From Leclercia adecarboxylata (lineage in GTDB: Bacteria; Pseudomonadota; Gammaproteobacteria; Enterobacterales; Enterobacteriaceae), in assembly GCF_006171285.1 (NCBI RefSeq), contig NZ_CP040889.1, forward strand, positions 4,464,001 through 4,528,000: a stretch of DNA of 64,000 bases, in the 5' to 3' direction. Below the pieces are notes generated by a model. The model worked only from the letters and a program-made list of their open reading frames with translations. It was not told where the DNA came from and searched no databases. Positions 34,289-42,787 of the stretch are shown here, one piece after another (the first letter of the stretch is position 1; every line of letters starts with the position of its first letter). Both the position numbers and the translations under genes were made by a program.

Positions 34289-34315
34289 TTATCGGCAGCG
34301 AAAATTTAAGATTGA
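34289..34315 (-). promoter_or_regulatory. sigma-28 (FliA) promoter of the chemoreceptor gene
   Basis: On the minus strand, TCAA (34312-34315) is followed after exactly 15 bases by GCCGATAA (34289-34296). This is a perfect FliA -10 element at the canonical distance from an accepted -35 variant, placed 32 bases upstream of the start codon. Confidence 0.85.
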
Positions 34316-34455
34316 GTTAAAGTTATTTATTTATAAAAAACCCATAAAATAATTAACTTTATTAAAATCACTGCATTACAAAATTATTGCTAATATTTTA
34401 ACCCGCCATGCATTGAAAATATTCAACTATTTATTCGAATCTGCTTGCCGACTAT

Positions 34456-35694
34456 TTAATCGCTCAAATAAGCAGCGCTGGAAAATTGCGGCCAGTGAAT
34501 ATCGCCCACCCCGTTTAATTTAGGTCGGGAGAAGAGAAAACCCTGAAAACGCTTGATGCCTGCCGACTCCAGCCAGCACCACTCCTCGATTTTCTCGATG
34601 CCCTCGGCCACCAGCGCAATCTCCAGATCGGTGCAGCAGCTGACTATCGACTTAACAATCGCCTGCTTGGGGCCGCTCAGGTGAATATTGCTGACAATCT
34701 CGCGATCGATTTTCAGTTTATCCGGCTGGAAGCGCGTCAATAACGAGAGCCCGGCATAGCCTGAGCCAAAATCATCAATCGCCAGACCAATACCCGCCGC
34801 CCGCAACTGCTTGATGGCGCTGTTAAACTGGTTGAAGCCGGAGATCATTTCGTTTTCGGTCACTTCAATCACCACCTGCTCCGGCTGCAGGCCATGGATA
34901 AGGATCTGGTCCATCAGATAATCGACGGCGCCCGGGACGTTCACCAGCGACATCGGCAGCAGGTTAATGGCGATTTTATGATCGCCAATGCCGATTTTCT
35001 CGGCCAGCGCAAAGGCGTAGGCCTTGGTCTGCAGATCCACTTCGTACACTTTGTCCTGATCGATGGCATTAAAGAATCGCTCCGGGCTTCCGCCGTCGTT
35101 ACCGCGGATCAGCGCCTCGAGCGAGGAGATTTTCCCTTCGCCAGGCTGCACAATCGGCTGCAGGGCAAACTGACAGACCTGGTTATCAATCAGCCCGTTG
35201 ATGGAATTACCAAATGGGGCATGTTCCGGGGTCAGGGTCCATTTATCCGGCAGGAAGGCCGAGCCATTGCTCGTCTGTTTCTGCTGGGTGATAAACGACT
35301 GAATAAATTTAAATACCCTGTCTTCCGCCGCCAGATAATTATCCAGCTTGCTGTAGCGCAGGACGGACGACCGCACCGATTTTGCCGTATCGATCCGCAG
35401 ATCGAACAGCAGCATGCCGACGTTCTCGAAGCGGCGGCGCGGGGCGTAATCCCGCATCAGCTCCACCACGCCGAAGTGGCGCTTGTCCTGGCCTATCTTC
35501 ACGAACAGATTTTCAATGACCTCTTCCGACCCTTCGAGGATCTGCAAAAAATCAAGGCCGTTAAACAGCAGAATGCCCGTCACATCCAGCGCGGCATTGC
35601 TGTATTTGGCTTTTTCAACAAGTGAGAGAAGGGATAAAGATTTGCAGGATGGATTTAACTGGCTTTTGTAAATGAGAGTTGTCAGCACAGCCAT
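34456..35694 (-). CDS. BLUF-EAL blue-light-regulated cyclic-di-GMP phosphodiesterase
   Basis: A 412-residue photoreceptor. The BLUF domain (about 1-95) keeps the flavin-contact Tyr in TLIYKS, Asn in ILLFNG and Gln in FLQILEG. The EAL domain (about 165-400) keeps EALIRG, INLLP, VTENE, IDDFGSGYAG, LKIDRE and VAEGIE. These are the metal and catalytic residues of active enzymes, unlike E. coli BluF (YcgF), where they are degenerate, so this is closer to Klebsiella BlrP1. It would lower c-di-GMP in blue light. It is transcribed alone, next to a chemoreceptor. Confidence 0.88.
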   Translation of the reverse strand: MAVLTTLIYKSQLNPSCKSLSLLSLVEKAKYSNAALDVTGILLFNGLDFLQILEGSEEVIENLFVKIGQDKRHFGVVELMRDYAPRRRFENVGMLLFDLRIDTAKSVRSSVLRYSKLDNYLAAEDRVFKFIQSFITQQKQTSNGSAFLPDKWTLTPEHAPFGNSINGLIDNQVCQFALQPIVQPGEGKISSLEALIRGNDGGSPERFFNAIDQDKVYEVDLQTKAYAFALAEKIGIGDHKIAINLLPMSLVNVPGAVDYLMDQILIHGLQPEQVVIEVTENEMISGFNQFNSAIKQLRAAGIGLAIDDFGSGYAGLSLLTRFQPDKLKIDREIVSNIHLSGPKQAIVKSIVSCCTDLEIALVAEGIEKIEEWCWLESAGIKRFQGFLFSRPKLNGVGDIHWPQFSSAAYLSD

Positions 35695-35887
35695 TGTTCC
35701 CGGTCGAATGTGAAGTCTTATAAGCTATTGTTTAGCATAAATTACATTTGTCGACTAATAGTATTAAAAGGATATATCAGGAAAGAAGCGATTCGGCTCA
35801 AAAATAAGCTGGATGAATGTTTAAACACAGGCAGCTGAAACGTCCATGTTGCTGCGAGCTATCCAGCCGTCCGTGGCAGAATTTAGA

Positions 35888-36637
35888 TTAAATCTGCGCC
35901 ATCCCGCCATCGACAAACAGCTCAACAGCGTTAATAAAGCTGGCAGCATCTGAGGCGAGGAACGCAACCGCTTTGCCCACCTCTTCCGGTTCACCGATGC
36001 GGCCCAGCGGTACCGTGGCGGCTAAGGCATCGAACAGACCCTGACGCTGATCTTCCGGCACCAGCTCGCCCAGCCCTGGCGTTTTAATCGGGCCCGGGCT
36101 GACCACGTTTACCCGGATACCGCGCCCCTGTAAATCCAGCGCCCAGGAGCGGGCAAAGTTTCTTACTGCCGCCTTGCTTGCGCTGTAAACGCTAAAGTTG
36201 GCGGTGCCTTTAACCGAGACCGTGGAGCCGGTCAGGATCACCGAGGCTTTATCCGCCAGCAGCGGCAGCGCCTTCTGCACCGTAAACAGCACGCCGCGGA
36301 CGTTGGTGGCAAAAATACGGTCGAAGTGCTCTTCGGTTATTGCCCCGAGCGGCTGCATGTCGCCGCCACCGGCGTTAGCGAACAGCACATCCAGCCGCCC
36401 GGACTGTTCGGCGATTTGCGCATAGACCGTGTCAAGATCCGCCAGCACCGAGGCGTCGGCGCGAATGCCGGTGACCTGCCCGCCGAGGGTGGCGACGGCC
36501 TTGTCCAGCTCCGCCTGACGGCGACCGGTGATATAGACCTTCGCCCCCTGATCCTGCAGCTCTTTAGCAGTTGCCAGACCGATACCGCTGGTGCCGCCGG
36601 TAACCAGAGCGACCTTACCTGTTAATGTTGTATTCAC
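35888..36637 (-). CDS. SDR-family oxidoreductase
   Basis: A 249-residue classical short-chain dehydrogenase. The NAD(P) glycine motif TGGTSGIG is at 14-21, NAGG at about 88, and the catalytic YSASK at about 150-154 after a Ser in GSTVS. The Arg in the ITGRRQ turn suggests a preference for NADPH. The substrate is unknown. It is divergent from a LysR gene, which probably controls it. Confidence 0.87.
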   Translation of the reverse strand: MNTTLTGKVALVTGGTSGIGLATAKELQDQGAKVYITGRRQAELDKAVATLGGQVTGIRADASVLADLDTVYAQIAEQSGRLDVLFANAGGGDMQPLGAITEEHFDRIFATNVRGVLFTVQKALPLLADKASVILTGSTVSVKGTANFSVYSASKAAVRNFARSWALDLQGRGIRVNVVSPGPIKTPGLGELVPEDQRQGLFDALAATVPLGRIGEPEEVGKAVAFLASDAASFINAVELFVDGGMAQI

Positions 36638-36761
36638 GTGATTTTCCTTCCGCGTTGTGGGTGTGGATGCACTGTAGCGCTTGCGGGATTACGGAAAAAT
36701 CAGCAAAAATGGAAATCACTTTTTCTCTGGGGAAATAATCCCCGTTTCACTGAGTGCCTCT

Positions 36762-37667
36762 ATGGATCAATTACTGGCCATGCGCGCCTATACCCGCGTA
36801 GTGGAAACCGGCAGTTTTACCCGGGCGGCGGACTCGCTCAACATGCCCATCGCCACCCTCAGCAAGCTGGTCAAGGCGCTGGAGGCACATCTCGACGTAC
36901 GCCTGTTGCAGCGCACCACCCGGCGGGTGACGGCAACCCCGGAGGGACAGGAGTATTACGAAAAGGCCCGCCGGGTGCTGATTGATATCGAAGATATCGA
37001 CACCTCGTTCAGCTCGGTAAAACAGCAGCCCCAGGGGCATCTGCGCATTGACGTCGGCGGCTCAACGGCGCGGGACGTGCTGATCCCGGCCCTGCCGGAT
37101 TTTATGCGCCGTTACCCTGAAATCCGTATCGATCTCGGCGTGGCCGACCGGCCGGTGGATTTAATCAGCGGCAATGTGGATTGCGTTATCCGCGGCGGCG
37201 CGCTGGAGGACTCCTCCCTGATTGCCCGGCACATCGGCAATGCGGAGATGGTCACCTGCGCCACGCCGGGCTATCTGAAGCAGTACGGCCTTCCCGCCTA
37301 CCCTGAAGAGCTTCGCAACGGCCATAAGCTGGTCTGTTATCTCTCGCCGATGACCGGGCGCGCCGTGCCGTTTCGCTTTACCCAGGATGGTGAGATCCGC
37401 GAGATTAACCTGGTGCATCGTATCGGGGTAAACGAGAGCAACGCGCACCTGGCGGCCGCGGTAGCTGGAATGGGGATTGTTCAGACATTTCGGTACTCCG
37501 CAGGCGCCCTGCTGGAAGCGGGAACGCTGGTGGAGATCCTCGATAAATGGCGTCCGCCACACTACCCGTTTTACGTGGTTTATCCGCAAAACCGGCATAT
37601 GACGCATCGTCTGAAGGTGTTTATCGCGTGGCTGGCGGAGGTGTTTCCGGACGCGGTGAAGGGATAG
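36762..37667 (+). CDS. LysR-family transcriptional regulator
   Basis: A 301-residue LTTR with an N-terminal winged HTH (FTRAADSLNMPIATLSKLVKALE) and a substrate-binding-like effector domain. The start at ATG 36762 gives the usual MDQLLAMRAYTRVVETGSF beginning; an open frame from 36681 adds an unlike tail. It is divergent from the SDR gene across 124 bases, the usual arrangement for LysR control of the neighbour. The effector is unknown. Confidence 0.88.
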   Translation: MDQLLAMRAYTRVVETGSFTRAADSLNMPIATLSKLVKALEAHLDVRLLQRTTRRVTATPEGQEYYEKARRVLIDIEDIDTSFSSVKQQPQGHLRIDVGGSTARDVLIPALPDFMRRYPEIRIDLGVADRPVDLISGNVDCVIRGGALEDSSLIARHIGNAEMVTCATPGYLKQYGLPAYPEELRNGHKLVCYLSPMTGRAVPFRFTQDGEIREINLVHRIGVNESNAHLAAAVAGMGIVQTFRYSAGALLEAGTLVEILDKWRPPHYPFYVVYPQNRHMTHRLKVFIAWLAEVFPDAVKG

Positions 37668-37687
37668 CCGGGCGGAGCGCCCGGCTG
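37667..37687. terminator. GC-rich hairpin between convergent LysR and osmC genes
   Basis: AGCCGGGCG (37667-37675) pairs with CGCCCGGCT (37679-37687) across a 3-base loop. There is no T-tract, so it may block transcription only partly or be a REP relic. Confidence 0.45.
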
Positions 37688-37692
37688 GACGG

Positions 37693-38121
37693 TCAGTTCA
37701 GCTTATAGTCGAGGGTGATTTCAGCTTTCAGCAGCTGTGACACCGGACACCCGGCTTTCGCTTTCTGAATGATGCCGTCGAACTGCTGCGGGTCGATCCC
37801 CGGAACGGTCACTTTGCTCTGCAGGGCCACTTTGCTGATGGCAAAGCCGCTGTCGGTTTTATCCAGCGAAACATCCGCCGTGGTATCGATAGAATCCGCG
37901 GTATAACCCGCTTCACCCAGCATCAACGACAGCGCCATGGAGAAACATGCCGCATGCGCCGCACCGATCAACTCTTCCGGGTTGGTACCCTTCTCCCCTT
38001 CAAACCGGGTATTGAAGCCGTAGGGTTGCTGATTAAGAACGCCGCTCTCGGTAGAAACCGTCCCCTTGCCGCGCTTGATATCGCCAGACCAGTGTGCTGA
38101 ACCGTGCTTATGAATTGTCAT
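37693..38121 (-). CDS. osmC: OsmC peroxiredoxin-like organic hydroperoxide reductase
   Basis: A 142-residue protein that is nearly collinear with E. coli OsmC (143). OsmC reduces organic hydroperoxides and is induced by osmotic and envelope stress. Both redox cysteines are present, in AAHAACFSMA and KAGCPVSQ. It is divergent from bdm, as in E. coli, and an Rcs-type box lies between the two. Confidence 0.96.
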   Translation of the reverse strand: MTIHKHGSAHWSGDIKRGKGTVSTESGVLNQQPYGFNTRFEGEKGTNPEELIGAAHAACFSMALSLMLGEAGYTADSIDTTADVSLDKTDSGFAISKVALQSKVTVPGIDPQQFDGIIQKAKAGCPVSQLLKAEITLDYKLN

Positions 38122-38488
38122 TATTGCTCTCCTTTTGGCTTACAAAGCCTTCAGTATAGACCACGCAGCGAGGGCAGCCCGAAATAGTGAAATAACAAGA
38201 AAATTCTGTGACGCCAGAGCGGTTAGACGTATTGCAAATCCTTTTATTCCGTGTAATTTAAATTCGTCTTCGGCAATATTTATTTTCGGGTAACCGAATG
38301 GCATAAAGATATATTCAAAGGTTATGGAGAATATATTCTGTTTTTTAAGATCATGAAAAAGCATGATTTTATGACACTAATATTTCTGAGACGATTCTTA
38401 AACACAGCGGCATAAATATTTGCCATTCTGAATACCACTGATGTTTTTGCGAGCCGGACCATTAAACAGAAAACGACACGGAGGCAAC
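38122..38488. other. osmC-bdm divergent regulatory region
   Basis: 367 bases without a supportable gene. In E. coli the same interval contains the stress-controlled osmC promoters and the bdm promoter. Here I can only point to an Rcs-like box at 38387-38400 and an AT-rich stretch around 38320-38440. Confidence 0.6.
38387..38400 (+). promoter_or_regulatory. candidate RcsB box upstream of bdm
   Basis: TGAGACGATTCTTA resembles the RcsB recognition pattern (TAAGAAT...TTCTTA-like dyad) and lies about 89 bases before the bdm start. E. coli bdm and osmC are known Rcs targets, so position and family support the call, but it is a pattern match only. Confidence 0.5.
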
Positions 38489-38704
38489 ATGTTTAATTAT
38501 TATTCTGCAAATACAACATCCGCACAGCCGGAGCTGGTTAACGCTATTGCACAGGGTCTGCGCGCTGAAATGGGCGCTGTCACTGAAGATGACATTTTGA
38601 TGGAACTGACAAAATGGGTGGAAGCCTCAGATAATGACATCCTCAGTGATATCTACCAGCAGACCATTAACTACGTTGTCAGCGGCCAACACGACAGTTT
38701 CTGA
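38489..38704 (+). CDS. bdm: Bdm, biofilm-dependent modulation protein
   Basis: 71 residues, the same length as E. coli Bdm, and identical over a long stretch (DDILMELTKWVEASDNDILS). Bdm is a small cytoplasmic protein linked to osmotic stress, flagellar and biofilm control, and is degraded by RNase III-sensitive control of its mRNA in E. coli. ATG 38489 has GAGG five bases upstream. Confidence 0.95.
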   Translation: MFNYYSANTTSAQPELVNAIAQGLRAEMGAVTEDDILMELTKWVEASDNDILSDIYQQTINYVVSGQHDSF

Positions 38705-38784
38705 AAACCTGCTATGCTGGATCAGCAACCTAAGGGGTTACATTTCGTTCGCCTTATCAACATCAACAGGATGGAGGAGTCAAT

Positions 38785-38922
38785 ATGAAATCGAACCGTC
38801 AGGCACGCCATATTCTGGGACTGAACTACAAGCTGTCTAACCAGCGCAAAGTGGTGATTGAGGGTGACAGCGAAACGCAGGTCATCAATGCCACCGGCAG
38901 AAAACGCCACGAACCGAAGTAA
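38785..38922 (+). CDS. sra: Sra (RpsV), stationary-phase ribosome-associated protein
   Basis: A 45-residue basic protein, the same length as E. coli Sra. It begins [13 protein letters not shown] and keeps SNQRK and the C-terminal TGRKR. It binds the 30S subunit in stationary phase. ATG 38785 has GGAGG nine bases upstream. It lies between bdm and maeA as in E. coli, with a terminator right after. Confidence 0.96.
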   Translation: MKSNRQARHILGLNYKLSNQRKVVIEGDSETQVINATGRKRHEPK

Positions 38923-38941
38923 GTTCGCCAGTGAGATACCG

Positions 38942-38969
38942 ACACCACCGCTTAGCCGGTGGTGTTTTT
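38942..38969 (+). terminator. intrinsic terminator after sra
   Basis: ACACCACCG (38942-38950) pairs with CGGTGGTGT (38957-38965) and is followed by TTTTG. This is a canonical hairpin plus U-run. Confidence 0.88.
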
Positions 38970-39096
38970 GTTTGTATGTTGCGGCATTTAACATTCACCT
39001 CCTTTATACTACCCGCCTGACACCCCCTAAGGGCACGACAGCAACGATGATTAACAACAGTGCCAGGGACGGATATGCACAAATTAAGTGAGTAAC

Positions 39097-40794
39097 ATGG
39101 ACAACAAAGCCAAAAAACATCGCTCCCTCTATATTCCTTACGCCGGTCCGGTTCTGCTGGAATTCCCCCTCCTGAACAAGGGCAGCGCCTTCAGCATGGA
39201 AGAGCGCAGCAGTTTCAACCTGCTGGGTCTGTTGCCAGAAGTGGTCGAAACCATCGAAGAGCAGGCCGAACGCGCGTGGATCCAGTATCAGGGATTCAAA
39301 ACCGAGATCGACAAGCACATCTACCTGCGCAACATCCAGGACACTAACGAAACCCTCTTCTACCGCCTGGTGCAAAACCACCTCGACGAGATGATGCCGG
39401 TGATTTACACCCCAACCGTCGGTGCCGCCTGCGAACGTTTCTCGGAAATTTATCGCCGTTCCCGGGGCGTGTTTATCTCGTATCAGAACCGTCACAACAT
39501 GGACGACATCCTGCAGAACGTCTCCAACCACAACATCAAAGTGATCGTGGTAACCGACGGCGAGCGTATTCTCGGTCTTGGCGACCAGGGGATCGGCGGG
39601 ATGGGAATTCCAATCGGTAAACTGTCGCTGTACACCGCCTGCGGCGGCATCAGCCCGGCGTACACCCTGCCGGTGGTGCTGGATGTCGGGACCAACAACC
39701 AGCAGCTGCTCAACGATCCGCTCTATATGGGCTGGCGTCACCCGCGTATCACCGACGACGAGTACTATCAGTTCGTGGATGATTTCATCCAGGCGGTGAA
39801 GCATCGCTGGCCGGACGTGCTGCTGCAGTTCGAAGATTTCGCCCAGAAAAACGCCATGCCGCTGCTGAATCGCTATCGCGATGAAATCTGCTCCTTTAAC
39901 GACGACATTCAGGGCACTGCGGCGGTCACGGTCGGCACGCTGATTGCGGCCAGCCGCGCGGCAGGCAACCAGTTAAGCTACCAGAAAATAGTCTTCCTCG
40001 GTGCAGGCTCCGCCGGGTGCGGTATCGCCGAGCAGATCATCGCCCAGACACAGCGCGAAGGCTTAAGCGAAGAGCTGGCCCGTTCCCGCGTCTTTATGGT
40101 GGATCGTTTTGGCCTGCTGACCGACGCCATGCCGAACCTGCTGCCGTTCCAGACCAAACTGGTGCAAAAGCGCGAGAACCTGAAAAACTGGGATACCGAC
40201 AGTGAAGTGCTCTCCCTGCTGGATGTGGTGCGTAACGTGAAGCCGGATATTCTGATTGGCGTCTCCGGCCAGACCGGGCTGTTCACCGAAGAGATCATCC
40301 GCGAGATGCATAAATACTGCGCGCGTCCGATCGTGATGCCGCTCTCTAACCCGACCTCGCGTGTGGAAGCGACCCCGCAGGACATCATCGCGTGGACCGA
40401 AGGTAACGCCCTGGTCGCCACCGGCAGCCCGTTTGCACCTGTGGTCTGGAAGGACAAAATCTATCCGATTGCCCAGTGCAACAACTCCTATATCTTCCCG
40501 GGTATCGGCCTTGGGGTGATCGCCTCTGGCGCGTCGCGCATCACCGATGAGATGCTGATGTCCGCCAGCGAAACCCTGGCGAAGCACTCTCCGCTGGTGA
40601 ACAACGGCGAAGGGCTGGTCCTGCCGGAGCTGAAGGATATCCATGTGGTGTCGAAAGCCATCGCCTTTGCGGTGGGGAAAATGGCCCAGCAGCAAGGCGT
40701 GGCGGTTAAAACCTCTGCAGACGCCCTGCAGCAGGCAATCGACGAGAACTTCTGGAAGCCGGAATACCGCAGCTACCGCCGGACGTCTATTTAA
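39097..40794 (+). CDS. maeA: NAD-dependent malic enzyme
   Basis: 565 residues, the same as E. coli MaeA (SfcA). It oxidatively decarboxylates malate to pyruvate with NAD in the cytoplasm. The motifs [44 protein letters not shown] and [13 protein letters not shown] mark the substrate, metal and NAD sites. ATG 39097 gives the family length; a GTG at 39088 would add three residues. A REP array follows. Confidence 0.97.
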   Translation: MDNKAKKHRSLYIPYAGPVLLEFPLLNKGSAFSMEERSSFNLLGLLPEVVETIEEQAERAWIQYQGFKTEIDKHIYLRNIQDTNETLFYRLVQNHLDEMMPVIYTPTVGAACERFSEIYRRSRGVFISYQNRHNMDDILQNVSNHNIKVIVVTDGERILGLGDQGIGGMGIPIGKLSLYTACGGISPAYTLPVVLDVGTNNQQLLNDPLYMGWRHPRITDDEYYQFVDDFIQAVKHRWPDVLLQFEDFAQKNAMPLLNRYRDEICSFNDDIQGTAAVTVGTLIAASRAAGNQLSYQKIVFLGAGSAGCGIAEQIIAQTQREGLSEELARSRVFMVDRFGLLTDAMPNLLPFQTKLVQKRENLKNWDTDSEVLSLLDVVRNVKPDILIGVSGQTGLFTEEIIREMHKYCARPIVMPLSNPTSRVEATPQDIIAWTEGNALVATGSPFAPVVWKDKIYPIAQCNNSYIFPGIGLGVIASGASRITDEMLMSASETLAKHSPLVNNGEGLVLPELKDIHVVSKAIAFAVGKMAQQQGVAVKTSADALQQAIDENFWKPEYRSYRRTSI

Positions 40795-40802
40795 CTCCTG
40801 CA

Positions 40803-40836
40803 ACGCCGGGCGGCGCTCACGCTTGCCCGGCCTACA
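40803..40836. repeat. REP palindrome after maeA
   Basis: ACGCCGGGCGGCGCTC followed by ACGCTTGCCCGGCCTAC is a single REP element located nine bases after the maeA stop codon and just before the 49-bp array. Confidence 0.75.
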
Positions 40837-40849
40837 AAATCGTCACGCC

Positions 40850-41235
40850 AGGCCGGGTAAGGCGAAGCCGTCACCCGGCAAAACACCGCACCGAACCCGT
40901 AGGCCGGGTAAGGCAAAGCCGTCACCCGGCAAGACCGCACCGAACCCGTAGGCCGGGTAAGGCGCAGCCGCCACCCGGCAACACCGCACCGAACCCGTAG
41001 GCCGGGTAAGGCAAAGCCGCCACCCGGCAAGACCGCACCAAACCCGAAGGCCGGGTAAGGCAAAGCCGCCACCCGGCAAGACCGCACCGAACCCGTAGGC
41101 CGGGTAAGGCGCAGCCGCCACCCGGCAACACCGCACCGAACCCGTAGGTCGGGTAAGGCGCAGCCGCCACCCGGCAACACCGCACCGAACCCGTAGGCCG
41201 GGTAAGGCAAAGCCGCCACCCGGCAAAACACCGCA
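40850..41235. repeat. eight-unit 49-bp REP tandem array
   Basis: Units beginning AGGCCGGGTAAGGC start at 40850, 40901, 40950, 40999, 41048, 41097, 41146 and 41195, so the spacing is 51 bp once and then 49 bp six times. Each unit contains a REP-like palindrome (GCCGGGTAAGGC...GCCACCCGGC) and a conserved ACCGCACCGAACCCGT linker. Differences between units are limited to a few positions (GCAAAG, GCGCAG or GCGAAG). Long open frames across it are artefacts of the repeat. Confidence 0.9.
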
Positions 41236-41237
41236 CC

Positions 41238-42437
41238 TTACCTCCCCCGCGTCGCCCACCAGAACACCAGAGCCAACAGGCTGACAGACGATCCCAGCAG
41301 GCACACCCCCTGCCAGCCGAAATGGGCATAGGTTATGGTCGTACCGATCCCCCCCAGCCCGCTGCCCACCGCGTAAAACAGCATATACAGCCCCACCAAC
41401 CGGCTATGTGCTTCCGGTCGGGTGCGGAAAATCAGGCTCTGGTTTGTAACATGCAACGCCTGTCCGCCAAGATCGAGCAGCACGATGCCGATCGCCAGCG
41501 CCCACAGCGACACGTCCATTAGCGATAGCGGCCACCAGGCCAGCAGCAGCATCGCCAACGCCATTGCGCTGGTGCGTTGCGCCAGCCCCTGGTCCGCCCA
41601 CTGCCCGGCCCGTGATGCGGCCAGGGCGCCAATGACCCCCACCAGCCCGAATGCGCCAATAGCGGTATGGGAAAAGTTATAGGGTGGCGCGCTCAGGGGC
41701 AGCACCAACGCGCTCCAGAAAATATTAAAGGCAGCAAACATCAGCAGCGCGAGCGTGCCCCTGACCTGGAGCACCTTTTCCTCCCTCAGTAGCGTCAGCA
41801 TTGAAGCGAGCAGGCGCGGATAAGTGAGCGAACCGGCAGGCGGCAAGGCAGGCAGTCGTCGCCAGAGCGGGATCGCAATCCCCAGCATCAGAAATGCGGC
41901 GCAGAAATAGACCCCGCGCCAGCCCGCCAGATCGCTGACGCCCCCGGCAAACACTCTCGCCAGCAGCAATCCGATAAAGACCCCGCCCTGCGCCACTCCT
42001 ACCACCCGCCCCTGTTCATGAGGGGCAGCGGCGCTTGCCGCGCAGGCTATCAGCCCCTGGGTCATCGCCGTACCGAGCAGGCCGACGGCAAGCATACCCG
42101 CCAGCAGCACCGGGGCGGATTGCGCCGTCCCCACCACCACCAGCGCGGCAACCAGCGCCAGTAGCTGTATCGCCATCAGTCGACGACGATCGACCCTGTC
42201 TCCCAGCGGCACCAGAAACAGCAGAGCCAGCGCACAACCGATTTGGGTTGCGGTAACAACCCCGCCGATTGCCGCCTGACTGATGGCAAAATCCTGCGCC
42301 AGCGCATCAAGCAGCGGCTGCGCGAAATAGACATTCGCCACGCTCATGCCGCTGGCAATGGCGAAGAGCCACACCAGGCTGCGTGACAGACCTGCGGATA
42401 TCGCCTGGCCAGCCAGTAACGTCAGTTGTGCTTTCAT
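41238..42437 (-). CDS. MFS transporter
   Basis: A 399-residue drug/proton antiporter-like permease of the major facilitator superfamily with about twelve hydrophobic segments. The loop 2-3 signature appears as VPLGDRVDRRRLM, and QGGVFIGLLLARVFAGG fits motif C of exporters. The substrate is unknown. It is divergent from the ABC-F leader, and both could be part of an antibiotic response, but that is conjecture. Its 3' end abuts the REP array. Confidence 0.85.
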   Translation of the reverse strand: MKAQLTLLAGQAISAGLSRSLVWLFAIASGMSVANVYFAQPLLDALAQDFAISQAAIGGVVTATQIGCALALLFLVPLGDRVDRRRLMAIQLLALVAALVVVGTAQSAPVLLAGMLAVGLLGTAMTQGLIACAASAAAPHEQGRVVGVAQGGVFIGLLLARVFAGGVSDLAGWRGVYFCAAFLMLGIAIPLWRRLPALPPAGSLTYPRLLASMLTLLREEKVLQVRGTLALLMFAAFNIFWSALVLPLSAPPYNFSHTAIGAFGLVGVIGALAASRAGQWADQGLAQRTSAMALAMLLLAWWPLSLMDVSLWALAIGIVLLDLGGQALHVTNQSLIFRTRPEAHSRLVGLYMLFYAVGSGLGGIGTTITYAHFGWQGVCLLGSSVSLLALVFWWATRGR

Positions 42438-42593
42438 GCTCCCAAAACTCCTTTAATGGTTTCATAATAAAACCACTGTAAGGCTAGGTCAGATAGTTTT
42501 AAAATGCAACCAAATAGCTTGCCTTGCTGAAAGCGCGCTTCCCCGCTAAACTCGCTTCATCCATCAACCTACTGAATACTAAGGAGGCTAATT
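42438..42593. other. divergent promoter region of the MFS gene and the ABC-F leader
   Basis: 156 bases with AT-rich stretches between the MFS start and the leader ORF. It should contain both promoters. No operator was recognised. Confidence 0.5.
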
Positions 42594-42677
42594 ATGCTGT
42601 GCTGTGAAATTTTTGATATTTCACTTCACCTTGGTGATCGCACCTGCTCAAGCGTTATCGGTTTCGTGCTGCGATAA
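42594..42677 (+). CDS. putative 27-residue leader peptide of the ABC-F gene
   Basis: ATG 42594 follows AAGGAGG (42581-42587) at six bases, one of the strongest ribosome binding sites in the window. The peptide begins MLCCEIFDISLHLGD and ends GFVLR before TAA 42675-42677. The stop codon lies inside a long hairpin that includes the last third of the ORF. There is no resemblance to a known protein. The arrangement (strong site, short ORF, structured RNA, then an ABC-F gene 110 bases on) is that of a regulatory leader peptide. Confidence 0.6.
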   Translation: MLCCEIFDISLHLGDRTCSSVIGFVLR

Positions 42678-42787
42678 CTTCGGCTTGAGCGAAGACACCT
42701 AAGACAATCCCTTCTCTCGGGCTTACCGGGTTATCGTCAGCGTTGATTGACGAGGCGTTTTTACGCCTGTAACTCTTGAGTAAGCAA
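42604..42787 (+). promoter_or_regulatory. structured leader RNA with alternative pairings before the ABC-F gene
   Basis: The main stem joins GCTCAAGC (42646-42653) with GCTTGAGC (42683-42690), and GTTATCG (42654-42660) with CGATAAC (42672-42678). A second GTTATCG at 42730-42736 can replace the first as partner of CGATAAC. CTTGAG at 42775-42780, containing the Shine-Dalgarno GAG of the ABC-F gene, can replace CTTGAG at 42684-42689 as partner of CTCAAG (42647-42652). Smaller stems are GTGAAAT/ATTTCAC (42604-42624), CGTCA/TGACG (42735-42752) and AGGCGT/ACGCCT (42753-42768). The pairs are read directly; the switching is inferred. Confidence 0.6.

Noticed and set aside
40801..41235. CRISPR array
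   Set aside because: The repeats are palindromic REP units with conserved linkers, not unique spacers, and there are no cas genes.
40843..41329. Three long open frames across the REP array
   Set aside because: They encode a repetitive CRVAALPYPAYGFGAV-type peptide that follows directly from the 49-bp repeat, so they are artefacts.
42753..42768. Intrinsic terminator in the ABC-F leader
   Set aside because: The AGGCGT/ACGCCT hairpin has its T-run in the loop and none after the stem, so transcription termination there is unlikely.
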